Shown in pieces: positions 20,938 to 31,011 of a stretch of 64,000 nucleotides of DNA. The position numbers and the translations under genes were made by a program. Within the stretch, counting starts at the first letter, position 1, and each line of letters opens with the position of its first letter. The stretch is from Rhodovulum sp. P5. Lineage in GTDB: Bacteria > Pseudomonadota > Alphaproteobacteria > Rhodobacterales > Rhodobacteraceae. The DNA lies in contig NZ_CP015039.1 of assembly GCF_002079305.1 (NCBI RefSeq), positions 310,001 to 374,000 on the forward strand, written 5' to 3'. The notes below the pieces were generated by a model, which was given only the letters and a program-made list of their open reading frames with translations, searched no databases and had not been told where the DNA came from.

Positions 20938-22542
20938 CTACATCCGAAAGACACCAAAACGGGTTCCACCAATTGGTGCGTTCAACGCCGCCGACAAGGA
21001 CAGCGCCAGCACATCCCGCGACTTGCGCGGATCGACGATTCCGTCATCCCACAGTCGGGCAGACGCGTAAAGTGGGTGCCCCTGCGTCTCGAACATCTCG
21101 ATGGTGGGGCGTTTGAACGCACCCTCCTCCTCGGCCGTCCATGTGCCCCCCGACCGTTCGATCGCGTCGCGTTTCACGGTCGCCAGAACGCCCGCTGCCT
21201 GCTCGCCTCCCATCACGGAAATGCGGGAATTCGGCCATGTCCACAGGAACCGGGGCTGATAGGCGCGACCGGCCATGCCGTAATTGCCCGCCCCGAAGGA
21301 CCCGCCGACGATCATCGTGATCTTCGGCACACTCGTCGTGGCGACCGCGGTGACCATCTTGGCCCCATGCCGCGCGATGCCCTCGTTTTCGTACTTTCGG
21401 CCGACCATGAAACCGGTGATGTTCTGAAGGAAGATCAGCGGCGTGCCGCGCTGGCTGCACAGTTCGACGAAATGCGCGCCCTTCTGGGCGGATTCCGAAA
21501 ACAGGACGCCGTTATTGGCCACGATCCCGACCGGGCAGCCCCTCACATGGGCAAAGCCGGTGACAAGGGTTTCCCCGAAGCGCGGCTTGAATTCGTCGAA
21601 GCGAGAGCCGTCGACGATCCGGGCAATCACCTCGCGGATATCATAGGGGGTGCGCAGATCGGCGGGCACGACGCCCAGCAACTCCTCGGGGTCGTAGGCC
21701 GGGTCTTCCGGGGTTTCCCAGCGAACCGTCGCGGGCTTTTCGCGGTTGAGATGGCTGACGGCCCGGCGTGCTAGGGCCAGCGCGTGGGCATCATCCTCTG
21801 CCAGATAGTCCGCGACACCCGACAGCCGGGTATGCACATCGCCGCCGCCGAGGTCTTCGGCGCTCACCACCTCGCCAGTCGCGGCCTTTACCAAGGGCGG
21901 GCCAGCCAGAAAGATCGTCCCCTGGTCGCGCACGATGATGGTCACGTCCGACATGGCCGGCACATAGGCCCCGCCCGCGGTGCAAGAGCCCATCACGACC
22001 GCGATCTGCGGGATGCCCTTCGCGCTCATCCGCGCCTGATTGTAGAAGATGCGCCCGAAATGGTCCCGGTCGGGGAAGACCTCGTCCTGATTGGGCAGGT
22101 TGGCCCCGCCGGAATCGACCAGATAGACGCAGGGCAGATGGCATTCCTCGGCGATCTCCTGCGCGCGCAGGTGCTTTTTGACCGTCAGCGGGAAATAGGT
22201 GCCGCCCTTCACGGTCGCGTCGTTGCAGACGACCATGACCTCCTGCCCCTGCACCCGGCCGATCCCGGCGATCACGCCCGCCGCGGGCGCCGCGCCGTCA
22301 TACATCCCGTGCGCGGCCGTCGCGCCGATTTCCAGAAACGGACTGCCGGGGTCGAGCAGGTTGGCCACCCGTTCGCGCGGCAGCATCTTGCCCCGGGAAA
22401 GATGCCGCTCACGCGCCTTTTCCCCACCGCCCGCTGCGGCCTGCGACGCGGCCTCCTGCACCACGCGCAGGGCGTCAAGATGGGCGGCCCGGTTGGCCCG
22501 GAACCCCTCGGCAGAGGGCATCGCGGATGACGTCAGGCGCAT
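20938..22542 (-). CDS. liuB: 3-methylcrotonyl-CoA carboxylase, carboxyltransferase beta subunit
   Basis: A 534-residue carboxyltransferase with the two-lobed crotonase-like fold. Visible: [36 protein letters not shown] (acyl-CoA oxyanion hole) and, in the C-terminal half, [18 protein letters not shown] and [20 protein letters not shown] (biotin oxyanion hole). These match MccB. It works with LiuD to carboxylate 3-methylcrotonyl-CoA. The start [20 protein letters not shown] matches the family. Confidence 0.95.
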   Translation of the reverse strand: MRLTSSAMPSAEGFRANRAAHLDALRVVQEAASQAAAGGGEKARERHLSRGKMLPRERVANLLDPGSPFLEIGATAAHGMYDGAAPAAGVIAGIGRVQGQEVMVVCNDATVKGGTYFPLTVKKHLRAQEIAEECHLPCVYLVDSGGANLPNQDEVFPDRDHFGRIFYNQARMSAKGIPQIAVVMGSCTAGGAYVPAMSDVTIIVRDQGTIFLAGPPLVKAATGEVVSAEDLGGGDVHTRLSGVADYLAEDDAHALALARRAVSHLNREKPATVRWETPEDPAYDPEELLGVVPADLRTPYDIREVIARIVDGSRFDEFKPRFGETLVTGFAHVRGCPVGIVANNGVLFSESAQKGAHFVELCSQRGTPLIFLQNITGFMVGRKYENEGIARHGAKMVTAVATTSVPKITMIVGGSFGAGNYGMAGRAYQPRFLWTWPNSRISVMGGEQAAGVLATVKRDAIERSGGTWTAEEEGAFKRPTIEMFETQGHPLYASARLWDDGIVDPRKSRDVLALSLSAALNAPIGGTRFGVFRM

Positions 22543-22654
22543 CTGGGTCCGCCTTCTACACGCGATTCAAAGGCCGGATCCCACCACATCTGCACCGTCT
22601 CCCTTCAACTGGCCCCCGCGGCGGCCTCTCCCAAAACCGCCGCAGGGACGTGCA

Positions 22655-23173
22655 TCATTTCGTTTCCATGTACTTGACCGCGCTTTCCAGGAACATCGCC
22701 TGTTCGCCCACACGCTTCATCGTGCAGCTTGCGGCGGCGGTCATCGGATAGGGGGTGCCGCGGCGCATCATCGCCTCTACCGCGCAGCGGATTTCTTTCC
22801 ACTCGGCCCATTTCTGCTGCTGGGCCTCAAGGTCCACGGTCAGCTGAAACGGCACGTCCTTCGCTTTCGGGTTCTTGGAGAATTCCGCATCCGCGGCCTC
22901 GGCCAGCGCCATCATCTTGTCATAGGCCGCATCCATCCGGCCCTTCCAGTATTCCGACTCCGCCTGCATGCACATCGCGATGTCGCTGTTGGAGGGGCTT
23001 TTCATCCGCTGAAAGCACTTCCGCGCGGATTCACCGATGCAGGTGTCGTCTGCCCCGGGCAGCCGCTGCTTCTTCATGCAGTCGAGCGTGGCCTCGGGGC
23101 TGAACTTGATCTGCTGGGCGGTTGCGGGGGCTGCTGCGGCAAGAACAAGTGCAAGGATCAGGGGGAGTTTCAT
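22655..23173 (-). CDS. Exported LprI-like (DUF1311) protein
   Basis: A 172-residue protein from ATG 23173, which has a GAGGTG site 8 bases upstream. A signal peptide (MKLPLILALVLAAAAPATAQ) is followed by a Cys- and Met-rich helical domain with LDCMKKQRLPGADDTCIGES, CFQRMKS and CMQAESEYWKGRMDAAYDKM, the pattern of the lysozyme-inhibitor-like LprI/DUF1311 family. It sits between liuA and liuB; no link to leucine breakdown is evident, so it may simply be a passenger. Confidence 0.75.
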   Translation of the reverse strand: MKLPLILALVLAAAAPATAQQIKFSPEATLDCMKKQRLPGADDTCIGESARKCFQRMKSPSNSDIAMCMQAESEYWKGRMDAAYDKMMALAEAADAEFSKNPKAKDVPFQLTVDLEAQQQKWAEWKEIRCAVEAMMRRGTPYPMTAAASCTMKRVGEQAMFLESAVKYMETK

Positions 23174-23211
23174 GGGAGTCACCTCAGAAAGTTGAGTCAA
23201 TAACTCACCAT

Positions 23212-24375
23212 TTATCCCATCGCCTTCATAAGTTCACGCCCCACCAGCATGCGCCGAATCTCTGAAGTGCCCGCGCCGATCTCCATCAGCTTGGCATCGC
23301 GGAACAGGCGGGCAACCGCGCTGTCGGCCAAAAATCCAGCCCCACCCATGGCTTGCACGGCCTGGTGGGCCTGTTTCATCGCCTCTTCGGACGCGTACAA
23401 CACGCAGGCTGCGGCGTCCTGCCGCGTCACCGCGCCGCGATCACAAGATCGTGCAACCGCATAAACATAGGCCCGGGCGCTGTTCATCGCCGTGTACATG
23501 TCCGCGATCTTGCCCTGCATCAGCTGAAAATTACCGATGCTTTCGCCGAACTGCTTGCGGTCGCGCATATAGGGCATGATCTCGTCCAGACAGGCCGCCA
23601 TGATTCCGGTGCCGATGCCAGCCAGAACCACGCGTTCGTAGTCCAGACCCGACATCAGCACCCGAACGCCCTTGCCCTCCTCGCCAAGGACGTTCTCGAA
23701 GGGGACTTCCACATCCTCGAAGATCAACTCGCCCGTGTTCGAGCCGCGCATTCCGAGCTTGTCGAAATGGGGAGATGTGGAGAACCCCTTCATTGTCTTT
23801 TCAACGATGAAGGCGGTGATGCCTTTCGGCCCCGCCTCCGGATCGGTTTTCGCATAGACCACCAGAGTATCGGCATCCGGCCCGTTGGTGATCCAGTATT
23901 TCGTCCCGTTGAGGGTATAATAGCCGTTCTTCTTCTCGGCCCGCAGTTTCATGCTGACCACGTCGGAGCCGGCCCCGGCCTCCGACATGGCAAGCGCGCC
24001 CACATGGGTGCCCGAGATCAGGCCGGGCAGGTATTTCCGTTTCTGCTCATCCGTGCCGTTCAGCTTGATCTGGTTCACGCACAGGTTGGAATGTGCGCCG
24101 TAGGACAGCGAGACGCTGGCAGAGGCGCGGGCGATCTCCTCGATGGCGATGGTGTGGGCAAGATAACTCATGCCCGCGCCGCCATATTCCTCGGGCACGG
24201 TGACGCCTAGAAGGCCAAGCTCCCCCATCTCGCGCCACAGATCCGCCGGGAACTCGTTCGTCCGGTCGATCTCTGCCGCGCGCGGCTTCACGCGGTCCTG
24301 CGCCCAGCGATGGACCATGTCGCGCAAGCTGCGCGTATCCTCGTCGAGGTCGAATTCCATCGTCGCGTTAAACAT
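23212..24375 (-). CDS. liuA: Isovaleryl-CoA dehydrogenase
   Basis: A 387-residue acyl-CoA dehydrogenase. ATG 24375 has a GGGAGGA site 9 bases upstream. FAD/substrate motifs: [20 protein letters not shown] and [18 protein letters not shown]. The catalytic base is Glu247 in [14 protein letters not shown], the position specific to isovaleryl-CoA dehydrogenases, while the usual acyl-CoA dehydrogenase position (QAMGGAGF) lacks Glu. It is the first gene of the liu operon and makes 3-methylcrotonyl-CoA for LiuBD. Confidence 0.95.
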   Translation of the reverse strand: MFNATMEFDLDEDTRSLRDMVHRWAQDRVKPRAAEIDRTNEFPADLWREMGELGLLGVTVPEEYGGAGMSYLAHTIAIEEIARASASVSLSYGAHSNLCVNQIKLNGTDEQKRKYLPGLISGTHVGALAMSEAGAGSDVVSMKLRAEKKNGYYTLNGTKYWITNGPDADTLVVYAKTDPEAGPKGITAFIVEKTMKGFSTSPHFDKLGMRGSNTGELIFEDVEVPFENVLGEEGKGVRVLMSGLDYERVVLAGIGTGIMAACLDEIMPYMRDRKQFGESIGNFQLMQGKIADMYTAMNSARAYVYAVARSCDRGAVTRQDAAACVLYASEEAMKQAHQAVQAMGGAGFLADSAVARLFRDAKLMEIGAGTSEIRRMLVGRELMKAMG

Positions 24376-24402
24376 GCGCAGACGTCCTCCCGTGGCGCTT
24401 AT

Positions 24403-24416
24403 TGAACAGCCGTTCA
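24403..24416. promoter_or_regulatory. Palindromic operator candidate upstream of liuA
   Basis: TGAACAGCCGTTCA, two 5-base arms around a 4-base centre, flanked by AT-rich bases. It ends 28 bases before the liuA start and lies in the 136-base divergent gap to creA. The size and position suit a TetR- or MerR-type repressor of acyl-CoA catabolism. I cannot match it to a named regulator. Confidence 0.45.
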
Positions 24417-24511
24417 TTAACTACCACCGCCCCCCTGCGGCGTCAATCGCGGTGGTAACGGCCCGCCGGCGTTCCTACCTTGGTCTGCAAACGCGTTCGA
24501 AGGAGCCTGAC

Positions 24512-24973
24512 ATGAAGCGCCCTGCCCTTGCCGCCCTGCTTGGCCTGCTGATCCCTCTTGCCGCCCCCGCCGAAGAGGTCGGGCGTATCGGCGTGGACTG
24601 GACCGGCAACGACATCATTCTTGAGGCCGTCCACGACCCCAAGGTGAAAGGTGTCACCTGCCACATCGCCTATTTCGACCGGTCCTTCCTTGACCGGCTG
24701 AGCCAGGGAAACTGGTTCGAGGACCCCTCCAACGCCTCCATCGCCTGCCGCCAGACCGGCCCGATCGAGATCGGCGACATTGACCGCGGCAAGGACGGGG
24801 AGGAGGTGTTCCGCGAGCGCCGCTCGATCATCCTGAAATCGCTGCGCATCAAGCGCGTCTATGACGAGGCGAACCGGACGCTGATCTATCTGGTCCACGC
24901 GCGGGAGTTGACGCAGGGCTCTGCCAAGATGTCGATTTCCACCGTGCCGCTGTTCGGATCCGGGGCGGAGTAG
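24512..24973 (+). CDS. creA: CreA-family exported protein
   Basis: A 153-residue protein with an AAGGAG site 6 bases before ATG 24512. The signal peptide MKRPALAALLGLLIPLAAPA is followed by EEVGRIGVDWTGNDIILEAV and the Cys-containing KGVTCHIAYFDR ... SNASIACRQTGPI pattern of the CreA family (periplasmic, unknown function). Divergent from liuA. Confidence 0.88.
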   Translation: MKRPALAALLGLLIPLAAPAEEVGRIGVDWTGNDIILEAVHDPKVKGVTCHIAYFDRSFLDRLSQGNWFEDPSNASIACRQTGPIEIGDIDRGKDGEEVFRERRSIILKSLRIKRVYDEANRTLIYLVHARELTQGSAKMSISTVPLFGSGAE

Positions 24974-25094
24974 AATCCGCCTGGCTTGCGTGGATCGGCG
25001 GGTCGCAAACTGCGCCATCGACGGGTGGCGGCACGCAATTCCCCGTTGGTTCTGCACCGGAACCTCTGTGGACGAGGGCTCGGTGATTTGCAGC

Positions 25095-26282
25095 CTAACC
25101 CCGCGCCACCTCGTCGCGAATGATCCGCGCAATTGCCGCACAATCCTCTTCGCTGAAGGTCAGCGGCAGCCGCATGTCGATCAGCCCCTTCAGAACCCGA
25201 TCCGTCTGCGGAAGGCTGTCGGGCGCGGCATAGCCCCAGTGGTCATAGCGCGAGGTGAAGCCTGCGGGCCTGTCCGCCCCGAACCATTTCAACTCCACCC
25301 CGCGGGCGGCGCAGCGGGAAAGGAACACCTCGATCTCGGCGGGCGCATGATCCGGCAGCAGGAACTGGAACGACGACCCGACATATGACTCCGCCGCGGG
25401 CCGCGGGATCAGGCGCAGGCCATGCAGATCGGCCAGCCCCGCCTCCATCGCACGATAAAGGCGGTTCCAGCGGGCCACCTGATCGGACAGCATCCGCAGT
25501 TGAGGGCGCAGGATCGCCGCGCGCAGGTTGTCCATCCGGCCCGAGACATTGGGCGTCTCCCCCACCAGACCTTCGAATGCCGCGGCAGGCGGCGCGGCGC
25601 GGTGGCGGTCGAACAGCATGTAAGAGCCCGACAGAAGGATCGCGCGGGCCATCACCTGCGGATCATCGCTGACGATCAGCCCGCCCTCCCCGGAATTCAT
25701 GTGCTTGTAGGTCTGGGTCGAGTAGCAGCCAAGCACCCCATGCCGCCCCGAGGGCGTGCCGTCCCACGCGGCCCCCATCGTGTGGGCGCAATCCTCGATC
25801 ACCGTGACACCCGCGCCGTCGCAGACCTCCATCAACCGCCCCATGTCGCAGATATGCCCGCGCATGTGGCTGAGCATCAGGACCCGCGCCCCGTTTTCGC
25901 CGATCCGCAAGGCCAGATGGTCGAGATCGATCACCAGATCCTCCGTCACCTCGACGAAGACCGGCTGCGCGCCGACACTGGCAATCGCACCGGGCACGGG
26001 GGCCAGCGTGAAGGCGTTGGTCAAAACCCTGTCGCCCGGCCCGACCCCGACGGCCCGCAAGGCGCAGGCCAGCGCATATCCGCCCGAGGCCACGGCCAGA
26101 CAATACCGCGCGCCGGTAAAGGCCGCGAACTCCTCCTCCAGTCGCGCGGTCTCTGCCACCTCACCGGGGGCGACGTTATAGCGGTGCAGGCGGCCGTGGC
26201 GCATGACCTCAACCGCCGCCGCGATGGCCTCGTCCGGGATCGATTCCTGCTGGGTGAAACTGCCGGTAAACCGCTCTGTCAT
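25095..26282 (-). CDS. DegT/DnrJ/EryC1/StrS-family aminotransferase
   Basis: A 395-residue PLP enzyme of the sugar-aminotransferase fold. The Schiff-base Lys193 is in CYSTQTYKHMNSGEGGLIVS; upstream are the substrate pocket GDRVLTNAFTLAPVPGAIA and VIEDCAHTMGAAWDG (PLP Asp). These enzymes aminate nucleotide sugars or act in secondary metabolism. The partner genes of a sugar pathway are absent; the only neighbour on the strand is the HAD phosphatase 3 bases upstream. The substrate cannot be read from the sequence. Confidence 0.85.
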   Translation of the reverse strand: MTERFTGSFTQQESIPDEAIAAAVEVMRHGRLHRYNVAPGEVAETARLEEEFAAFTGARYCLAVASGGYALACALRAVGVGPGDRVLTNAFTLAPVPGAIASVGAQPVFVEVTEDLVIDLDHLALRIGENGARVLMLSHMRGHICDMGRLMEVCDGAGVTVIEDCAHTMGAAWDGTPSGRHGVLGCYSTQTYKHMNSGEGGLIVSDDPQVMARAILLSGSYMLFDRHRAAPPAAAFEGLVGETPNVSGRMDNLRAAILRPQLRMLSDQVARWNRLYRAMEAGLADLHGLRLIPRPAAESYVGSSFQFLLPDHAPAEIEVFLSRCAARGVELKWFGADRPAGFTSRYDHWGYAAPDSLPQTDRVLKGLIDMRLPLTFSEEDCAAIARIIRDEVARG

Positions 26283-26285
26283 CGG

Positions 26286-26957
26286 TCACACCGCCGGGAT
26301 CAGACGTTCGACCAGCGCAGCGAGGTCGTCGTAATGCGGCAGCAGCGCCTCGGGCTCCAGCCCCGGCATCTGGTCCGCCGCCGGGCCGAAGGTGACCAGA
26401 ACGCAAGGCACGCCCGCAGCCCGGGCGGTGTCGCGGTCCGTGGCGCTGTCGCCGATCAACACCGAGCGGGCGATATTGCCCCCCGCCCGGTCCACCGCCG
26501 CGCGATAGGGGGCGGGGTCGGGTTTGCGCACCGGCAGCGTGTCGGCCCCGACCAGCGACTGGAACAGGTCCCGAACGCCAAGCCGCTGTAACAGGGGTTC
26601 GGCCAGACCCTCGGGCTTGTTGGTGCAGATCCCCACCGCATAGCCATCGGCCCTGAGCCGCGTCACCGCGTCGACGGCGCCGGGATACATCCGGGTCCGA
26701 CGGTCGATATCGCGGGCATAGTGATCTAGGAACAGCGGAAATTGCGCTGTCACCGCCTCTTCGACCGCATCATGCCCCAGACGCTCGAACCCCAGGCGCA
26801 GCATGGCCCGCCCGCCAAGGAACGCCGTCGCGGCATCGGCCACCGGGTCCAGCGGCGCCCCCTGCCCCAGCGCCTGGAAACAGGCATTGGCGGCGGCGAT
26901 CAGGTCGCCGCTGGTATCGGCCAATGTGCCGTCGAGATCGAAGATAACCGTTCGCAT
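26286..26957 (-). CDS. gph: HAD-superfamily phosphatase, phosphoglycolate phosphatase-like
   Basis: A 223-residue HAD hydrolase. The nucleophile/acid motif I is FDLDGTLADTSGDL, motif II lies in GICTNKPEGLAEP, the motif III Lys in RKPDPAPY and motif IV in LIGDSATDRDTARAAGVPCV. These match Gph (2-phosphoglycolate salvage). It is divergent from glmU with a 125-base gap and has a 3-base gap to the aminotransferase. The name is by similarity; other small phosphate esters are possible. Confidence 0.82.
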   Translation of the reverse strand: MRTVIFDLDGTLADTSGDLIAAANACFQALGQGAPLDPVADAATAFLGGRAMLRLGFERLGHDAVEEAVTAQFPLFLDHYARDIDRRTRMYPGAVDAVTRLRADGYAVGICTNKPEGLAEPLLQRLGVRDLFQSLVGADTLPVRKPDPAPYRAAVDRAGGNIARSVLIGDSATDRDTARAAGVPCVLVTFGPAADQMPGLEPEALLPHYDDLAALVERLIPAV

Positions 26958-27082
26958 TGCTCACCCCCGCGCGAAACACCGCCGCCCCGGACGCATGGCA
27001 AGCAAGGATAAATACTGCTAGCGGTTGCGAAACGGCAGCACCGCGATAAAAGGATTGCGGTCGAAAGAAAAGAGGCGCCCCG

Positions 27083-28432
27083 ATGTCCACAGCCTTGATC
27101 ATCCTGGCCGCCGGTCAGGGCACCCGGATGAAATCGGAAAAGCCGAAGGTCCTGCACGAGGTTGCAGGGGCCGCTCTGCTCGAACATGCGATGCGGTCTG
27201 GCGCGGTGCTGTCGCCCGCCCGCACCGTTGTCGTGGCCGGGCATGGCGTGGACGAGGTGCGCGGCGCGGTGCTGGACATCGACCCCGATGTCGATGTCGT
27301 GCTGCAAGAAGAACAACTGGGCACTGCCCACGCGGTCGCACAGGCCAAGCCCCCGCTCGACGGGTTCGAGGGTGACGTGATCGTGCTTTATGGCGACACC
27401 CCCTTCATCCGGCCAGAGACCATCGCGGCGATGGCCGAGGCGCGCAAATCCCACGCGGTTGTCGTGCTGGGGTTTGAGCCTGCCGATCCGGGCCGCTATG
27501 GCCGGCTGGTGATGAACGGCGACGAACTGGACCGCATCGTCGAATACAAGGACGCCGGAGAGGCCGAACGCGCCATCGGCCTGTGCAATTCCGGCGTGAT
27601 CGCGGCCGAAGCCACGCTGCTGTTCGACCTGATCTCGGAAATCGACAACGAAAACGCCTCGGGCGAATACTACCTGACTGATGTGGTGGGGCTGGCCCGC
27701 GCCCGCGGTCTGTCCGCCGGCGTTGTTATCTGTGACGAGGATGAAACGCTGGGCGTCAACTCCCGCGCCGATCTGGCCTGCGCCGAAGCCGCGTTTCAGG
27801 CCCGCGCCCGGGCAGATGCGCTTGACAACGGCGTGACGTTGACCGCGCCAGAAACCGTTTTCTTCGCCTTTGACACAGTCATTGGCCGCGACAGCGTGGT
27901 GGAACCCAACGTCATTTTCGGGCCTGGCGTCACGGTTGAATCCGGCGCCCATATCCGCGCCTTCAGCCATCTGGAGGGGTGCCATGTCAGCCGCGGCGCG
28001 GTGGTCGGCCCCTTTGCGCGCCTGCGCCCGGGGGCGGAGCTGTCCGAAAACGTGCGCGTCGGCAATTTCGTCGAAGTCAAGAACGCGCAGGTGGCCGAAG
28101 GCGCCAAGATCAACCACCTGACCTATATCGGCGATGCCACCATCGGGGCCGCGGCCAATATCGGGGCCGGCACCGTGACCTGCAATTATGACGGCGTCTT
28201 CAAGCACCGGACCGAGATCGGCGCCCGCGCCTTCATCGGGTCGGACACCATGCTGGTGGCCCCGGTGCGCGTGGGCGAAGACGCGATGACCGCCTCGGGA
28301 TCGGTCATCACCGGCAACGTGCCGGACGGGGCGCTGGCACTCGGCCGCGCCCGGCAGGAGAACAAGGCGGGCCTTGCGCGCAAGCTGATGGACAGGCTGC
28401 GCGCGGAAAAGGCCAAGCGGAAAGGGATTTGA
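27083..28432 (+). CDS. glmU: Bifunctional UDP-GlcNAc pyrophosphorylase / GlcN-1-P acetyltransferase
   Basis: A 449-residue enzyme. The N-terminal nucleotidyltransferase has LAAGQGTRMKSEKPKVLHEV and LYGDTPFIRPET. The C-terminal left-handed beta helix from about residue 250 has the hexapeptide pattern (NFVEVKNAQVAEGAKINHLT; IGAGTVTCNYDG). It makes UDP-GlcNAc for peptidoglycan. It is 4 bases before glmS and forms a two-gene operon. Confidence 0.97.
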   Translation: MSTALIILAAGQGTRMKSEKPKVLHEVAGAALLEHAMRSGAVLSPARTVVVAGHGVDEVRGAVLDIDPDVDVVLQEEQLGTAHAVAQAKPPLDGFEGDVIVLYGDTPFIRPETIAAMAEARKSHAVVVLGFEPADPGRYGRLVMNGDELDRIVEYKDAGEAERAIGLCNSGVIAAEATLLFDLISEIDNENASGEYYLTDVVGLARARGLSAGVVICDEDETLGVNSRADLACAEAAFQARARADALDNGVTLTAPETVFFAFDTVIGRDSVVEPNVIFGPGVTVESGAHIRAFSHLEGCHVSRGAVVGPFARLRPGAELSENVRVGNFVEVKNAQVAEGAKINHLTYIGDATIGAAANIGAGTVTCNYDGVFKHRTEIGARAFIGSDTMLVAPVRVGEDAMTASGSVITGNVPDGALALGRARQENKAGLARKLMDRLRAEKAKRKGI

Positions 28433-28436
28433 GCAG

Positions 28437-30259
28437 ATGTGCGGAATTGTCGGCGTACTTGGGGATCACGAGGTTTCTCCCATTCTTGTCGAGGCGCTGA
28501 AGCGTCTGGAATACCGGGGTTACGACAGCGCCGGCATCGCGACGGTCAATGACGGCCGGCTGGACCGCCGCCGCGCGGTCGGCAAGCTGGTCAACCTCTC
28601 CGACCTCTTGGTCCACGATCCGCTGCCGGGCAAGGCCGGTATCGGCCATACCCGCTGGGCCACCCATGGCGCGCCGTCGGTCGCTAATGCCCATCCGCAC
28701 AAGGCCGGGCCGGTCGCCGTCGTCCATAACGGCATCATCGAGAATTACCGCGCGCTGCGCGAAGAACTCGACGCCGATGGCGAGGGCTTCGAAAGCGACA
28801 CCGATACGGAAACCATCGCCAAGCTGGCCGAGGCTTACCTGAACGACGGCGCCTCCCCGCAAGAGGCCGCCGAGCGCACGCTCGCCCGGCTGGACGGGGC
28901 TTTTGCGCTTTTGTTCCTGTTCGAGGGCGAGAGCGATCTGATGATCGCCGCGCGCAAGGGCAGCCCGCTGGCCATCGGCCATGGCGACGGGGAGATGTTC
29001 GTCGGCTCCGACGCGATCGCGCTGGCCCCCCTGACCAACCGGATCACCTATCTTGAGGAGGGCGACCGCGCCGTCGTCACCCGCGCCGGCGTCGAGATCT
29101 TCGACATCGACGGCCAGCCCGCCACGCGCGAAACCAAGACCATCGAAATCGATGCCAGCCGCGTGGAAAAGGGCGGCTACAAGCATTTCATGGCCAAGGA
29201 GATCGCCGAACAGCCCACCGTTCTGGGCGAGGCGATCCGCTATTACCTGGCCCAGGACGAACGCCGGATCGTTCTGCCCGAGGGCGGGATCGATTTCACC
29301 GGCGTCAACCGGATCACGATGGTGGCCTGCGGCACGGCCTATCTGGCCTGTCTGACCGCGAAATACTGGTTCGAGGAGCTTTCCGGCCTTCCGGTGGATG
29401 TCGATATCGCGTCGGAATTCCGCTACCGCGAACCGCCGATCCCCGACGGCACACTGGCAATCTTCGTCAGCCAGTCGGGCGAAACCGCGGATACGCTGGC
29501 TGCGCTGCGCTATTGCAAGGGCCGCGCCGACCGGATCGTCGCGGTCGTCAATGTCACGGAATCCTCGATCGCACGGGAAAGCGACCTGTCGCTGCCGATC
29601 CGTGCCGGTGCGGAAATCGGCGTTGCTTCGACCAAGGCGTTCACCTGTCAGCTTGCCGTGCTGGCGCTCTGCGCGCTGGAGGCCGCCGCCAACGGCAGAA
29701 GATCGACGAAAAGGCCCTTGCCGGCCATCTGAACGCCCTGCTGCGCGTGCCCGGACGGCTGAACGCCGCGATGGCCCTGCACGACCAGATCGAGGATATC
29801 GCCCGCGACCTGGCCGAGGCCGAGGATGTCCTGTTCCTTGGCCGTGGGTCGATGTTCCCGCTGGCGTTGGAAGGGGCGCTGAAGCTGAAAGAGATCAGCT
29901 ATATCCATGCCGAAGGCTATGCCAGCGGCGAGTTGAAGCACGGCCCCATCGCGCTGGTCGATCCCACCGTGCCGGTGATCGTCATGGCACCCCATGACCG
30001 GTTGTTCGACAAGTCGGTGTCGAATATGCAAGAGGTCTTGGCCCGCGGCGGCAAGGTGCTGCTGATCACCGACGGACGCGGCGCGTCTGAATCCGCCGGG
30101 CATGTCTGGCACACCATCGTCATGCCCGAAACGCCCGACCTGTTCGCCCCGATCCTCTACGCCCTGCCCGCCCAACTTCTGGCCTATCACACCGCCGTTG
30201 CAAAAGGCACCGACGTGGATCAGCCACGCAACCTCGCAAAATCCGTAACGGTGGAGTGA
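28437..30259 (+). CDS. glmS: Glutamine-fructose-6-phosphate aminotransferase, interrupted by a one-base frameshift
   Basis: The GlmS protein (about 606 residues) is complete only if read across a frameshift. Frame 1 starts MCGIVGVLGDHEVSPILVEA (Cys2 nucleophile of the glutaminase domain) and covers the first SIS domain, then runs into AANGRRSTKRPLPAI and stops at 29732. The second SIS domain continues in another frame: QKIDEKALAGHLNALLRVPG ... VDQPRNLAKSVTVE, ending 30259. The switch is at about 29694-29698 (GGCAGAAG) and fits loss of one base, for example a C in GGCCAG. GlmS is essential for cell-wall amino-sugar synthesis, so a sequencing error or a second gene copy is more likely than a dead gene. 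Confidence 0.9.
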
Positions 30260-31011
30260 GGCGCGGTCGGATGGGGCGGCCCCCTGCGCGAGAAAAATAA
30301 ATTTCGGACAGACTGGCGGATATGGCGGGCTCTCTGTTCAGGAGGCTGGTGAAAACGCACAGGACAGCGCCGACGGTCGAAACCTTTCAGAACATCGTCC
30401 CCAAGCTGGCCCGGGCGAACAGCCCGGGCCGCGCCCGACCCTGCTTGTCTTGCTCCATCGTTGCTCACGAGGAACGGTTTTCTATCGCGACGATGCGGCT
30501 TCAAGTTCTTCAGCAGCGAGTTCGCAGATACTCATGGATGGTTCAGGCGAAAGGTGCACCAAAGCCATGATAGCGCGAATGGTCAGAAAGGCGCGGGTTC
30601 TGGCCGGGGGCGAGACGACAGTCCCTGTAGGACGGGACACAGCACATCGTCAAAGGGGCGACCCAGTCGACCTTTCGGAAAGACGACACATCGCGATGAC
30701 GATGGGCGTCATACGCGATGTCAAACTCGGCGATAAGACCGTCCTGGCCGCCTGTGCGGTCAAGGCGCGCTGAGCTTTGCCGATGCGCTCGCCCTAAACG
30801 ACCCGCTTGACGAGTTCCAGACCTAGGCAACCGCCAAGGCGTGAACGACGCGGGCCCGGCCATCGCTGGTTCCGGGCCGCGACCTTCCGCAAGTCTGTCG
30901 ACCTTGCTTCGGTCGCGCGCCGCACCCGGACGGCGCCCTTCGACAATAGCGTTATAGAGCCCCCTGACGGCCTTAGCAGATCAGCTCATCAGGGGATAGG
31001 GACACGTCTGC
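30260..31011. other. 752-base gene-poor region with possible gene remnants
   Basis: No intact gene is convincing here. A + strand open tract around 30450-30773 reads ...MDGSGERCTKAMIARMVRKA ... GVIRDVKLGDKTVLAACAVK and stops at 30771; shifting frame continues as FADALALNDPLDEFQT, then another stop. This looks like a decayed gene of unknown family. A strong hairpin with 9-base arms (GGCCCGGGC 30408-30416, GCCCGGGCC 30422-30430) has no T-run after it. The region may be a scar of an old insertion. Confidence 0.35.

Noticed and set aside
20957..20985. Palindrome CACCAATTGGTG resembling the insert cores
   Set aside because: It is a normal part of the liuB coding sequence (APIGGTRFG codons) and lacks the insert loop.
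29690..29740. Programmed ribosomal frameshifting in glmS
   Set aside because: No slippery heptamer or downstream structure is evident, and other bacteria encode GlmS in one frame. An error or a mutation is simpler.
30408..30430. Hairpin considered as the glmS terminator
   Set aside because: It is about 150 bases past the stop and has no T-run on either strand.
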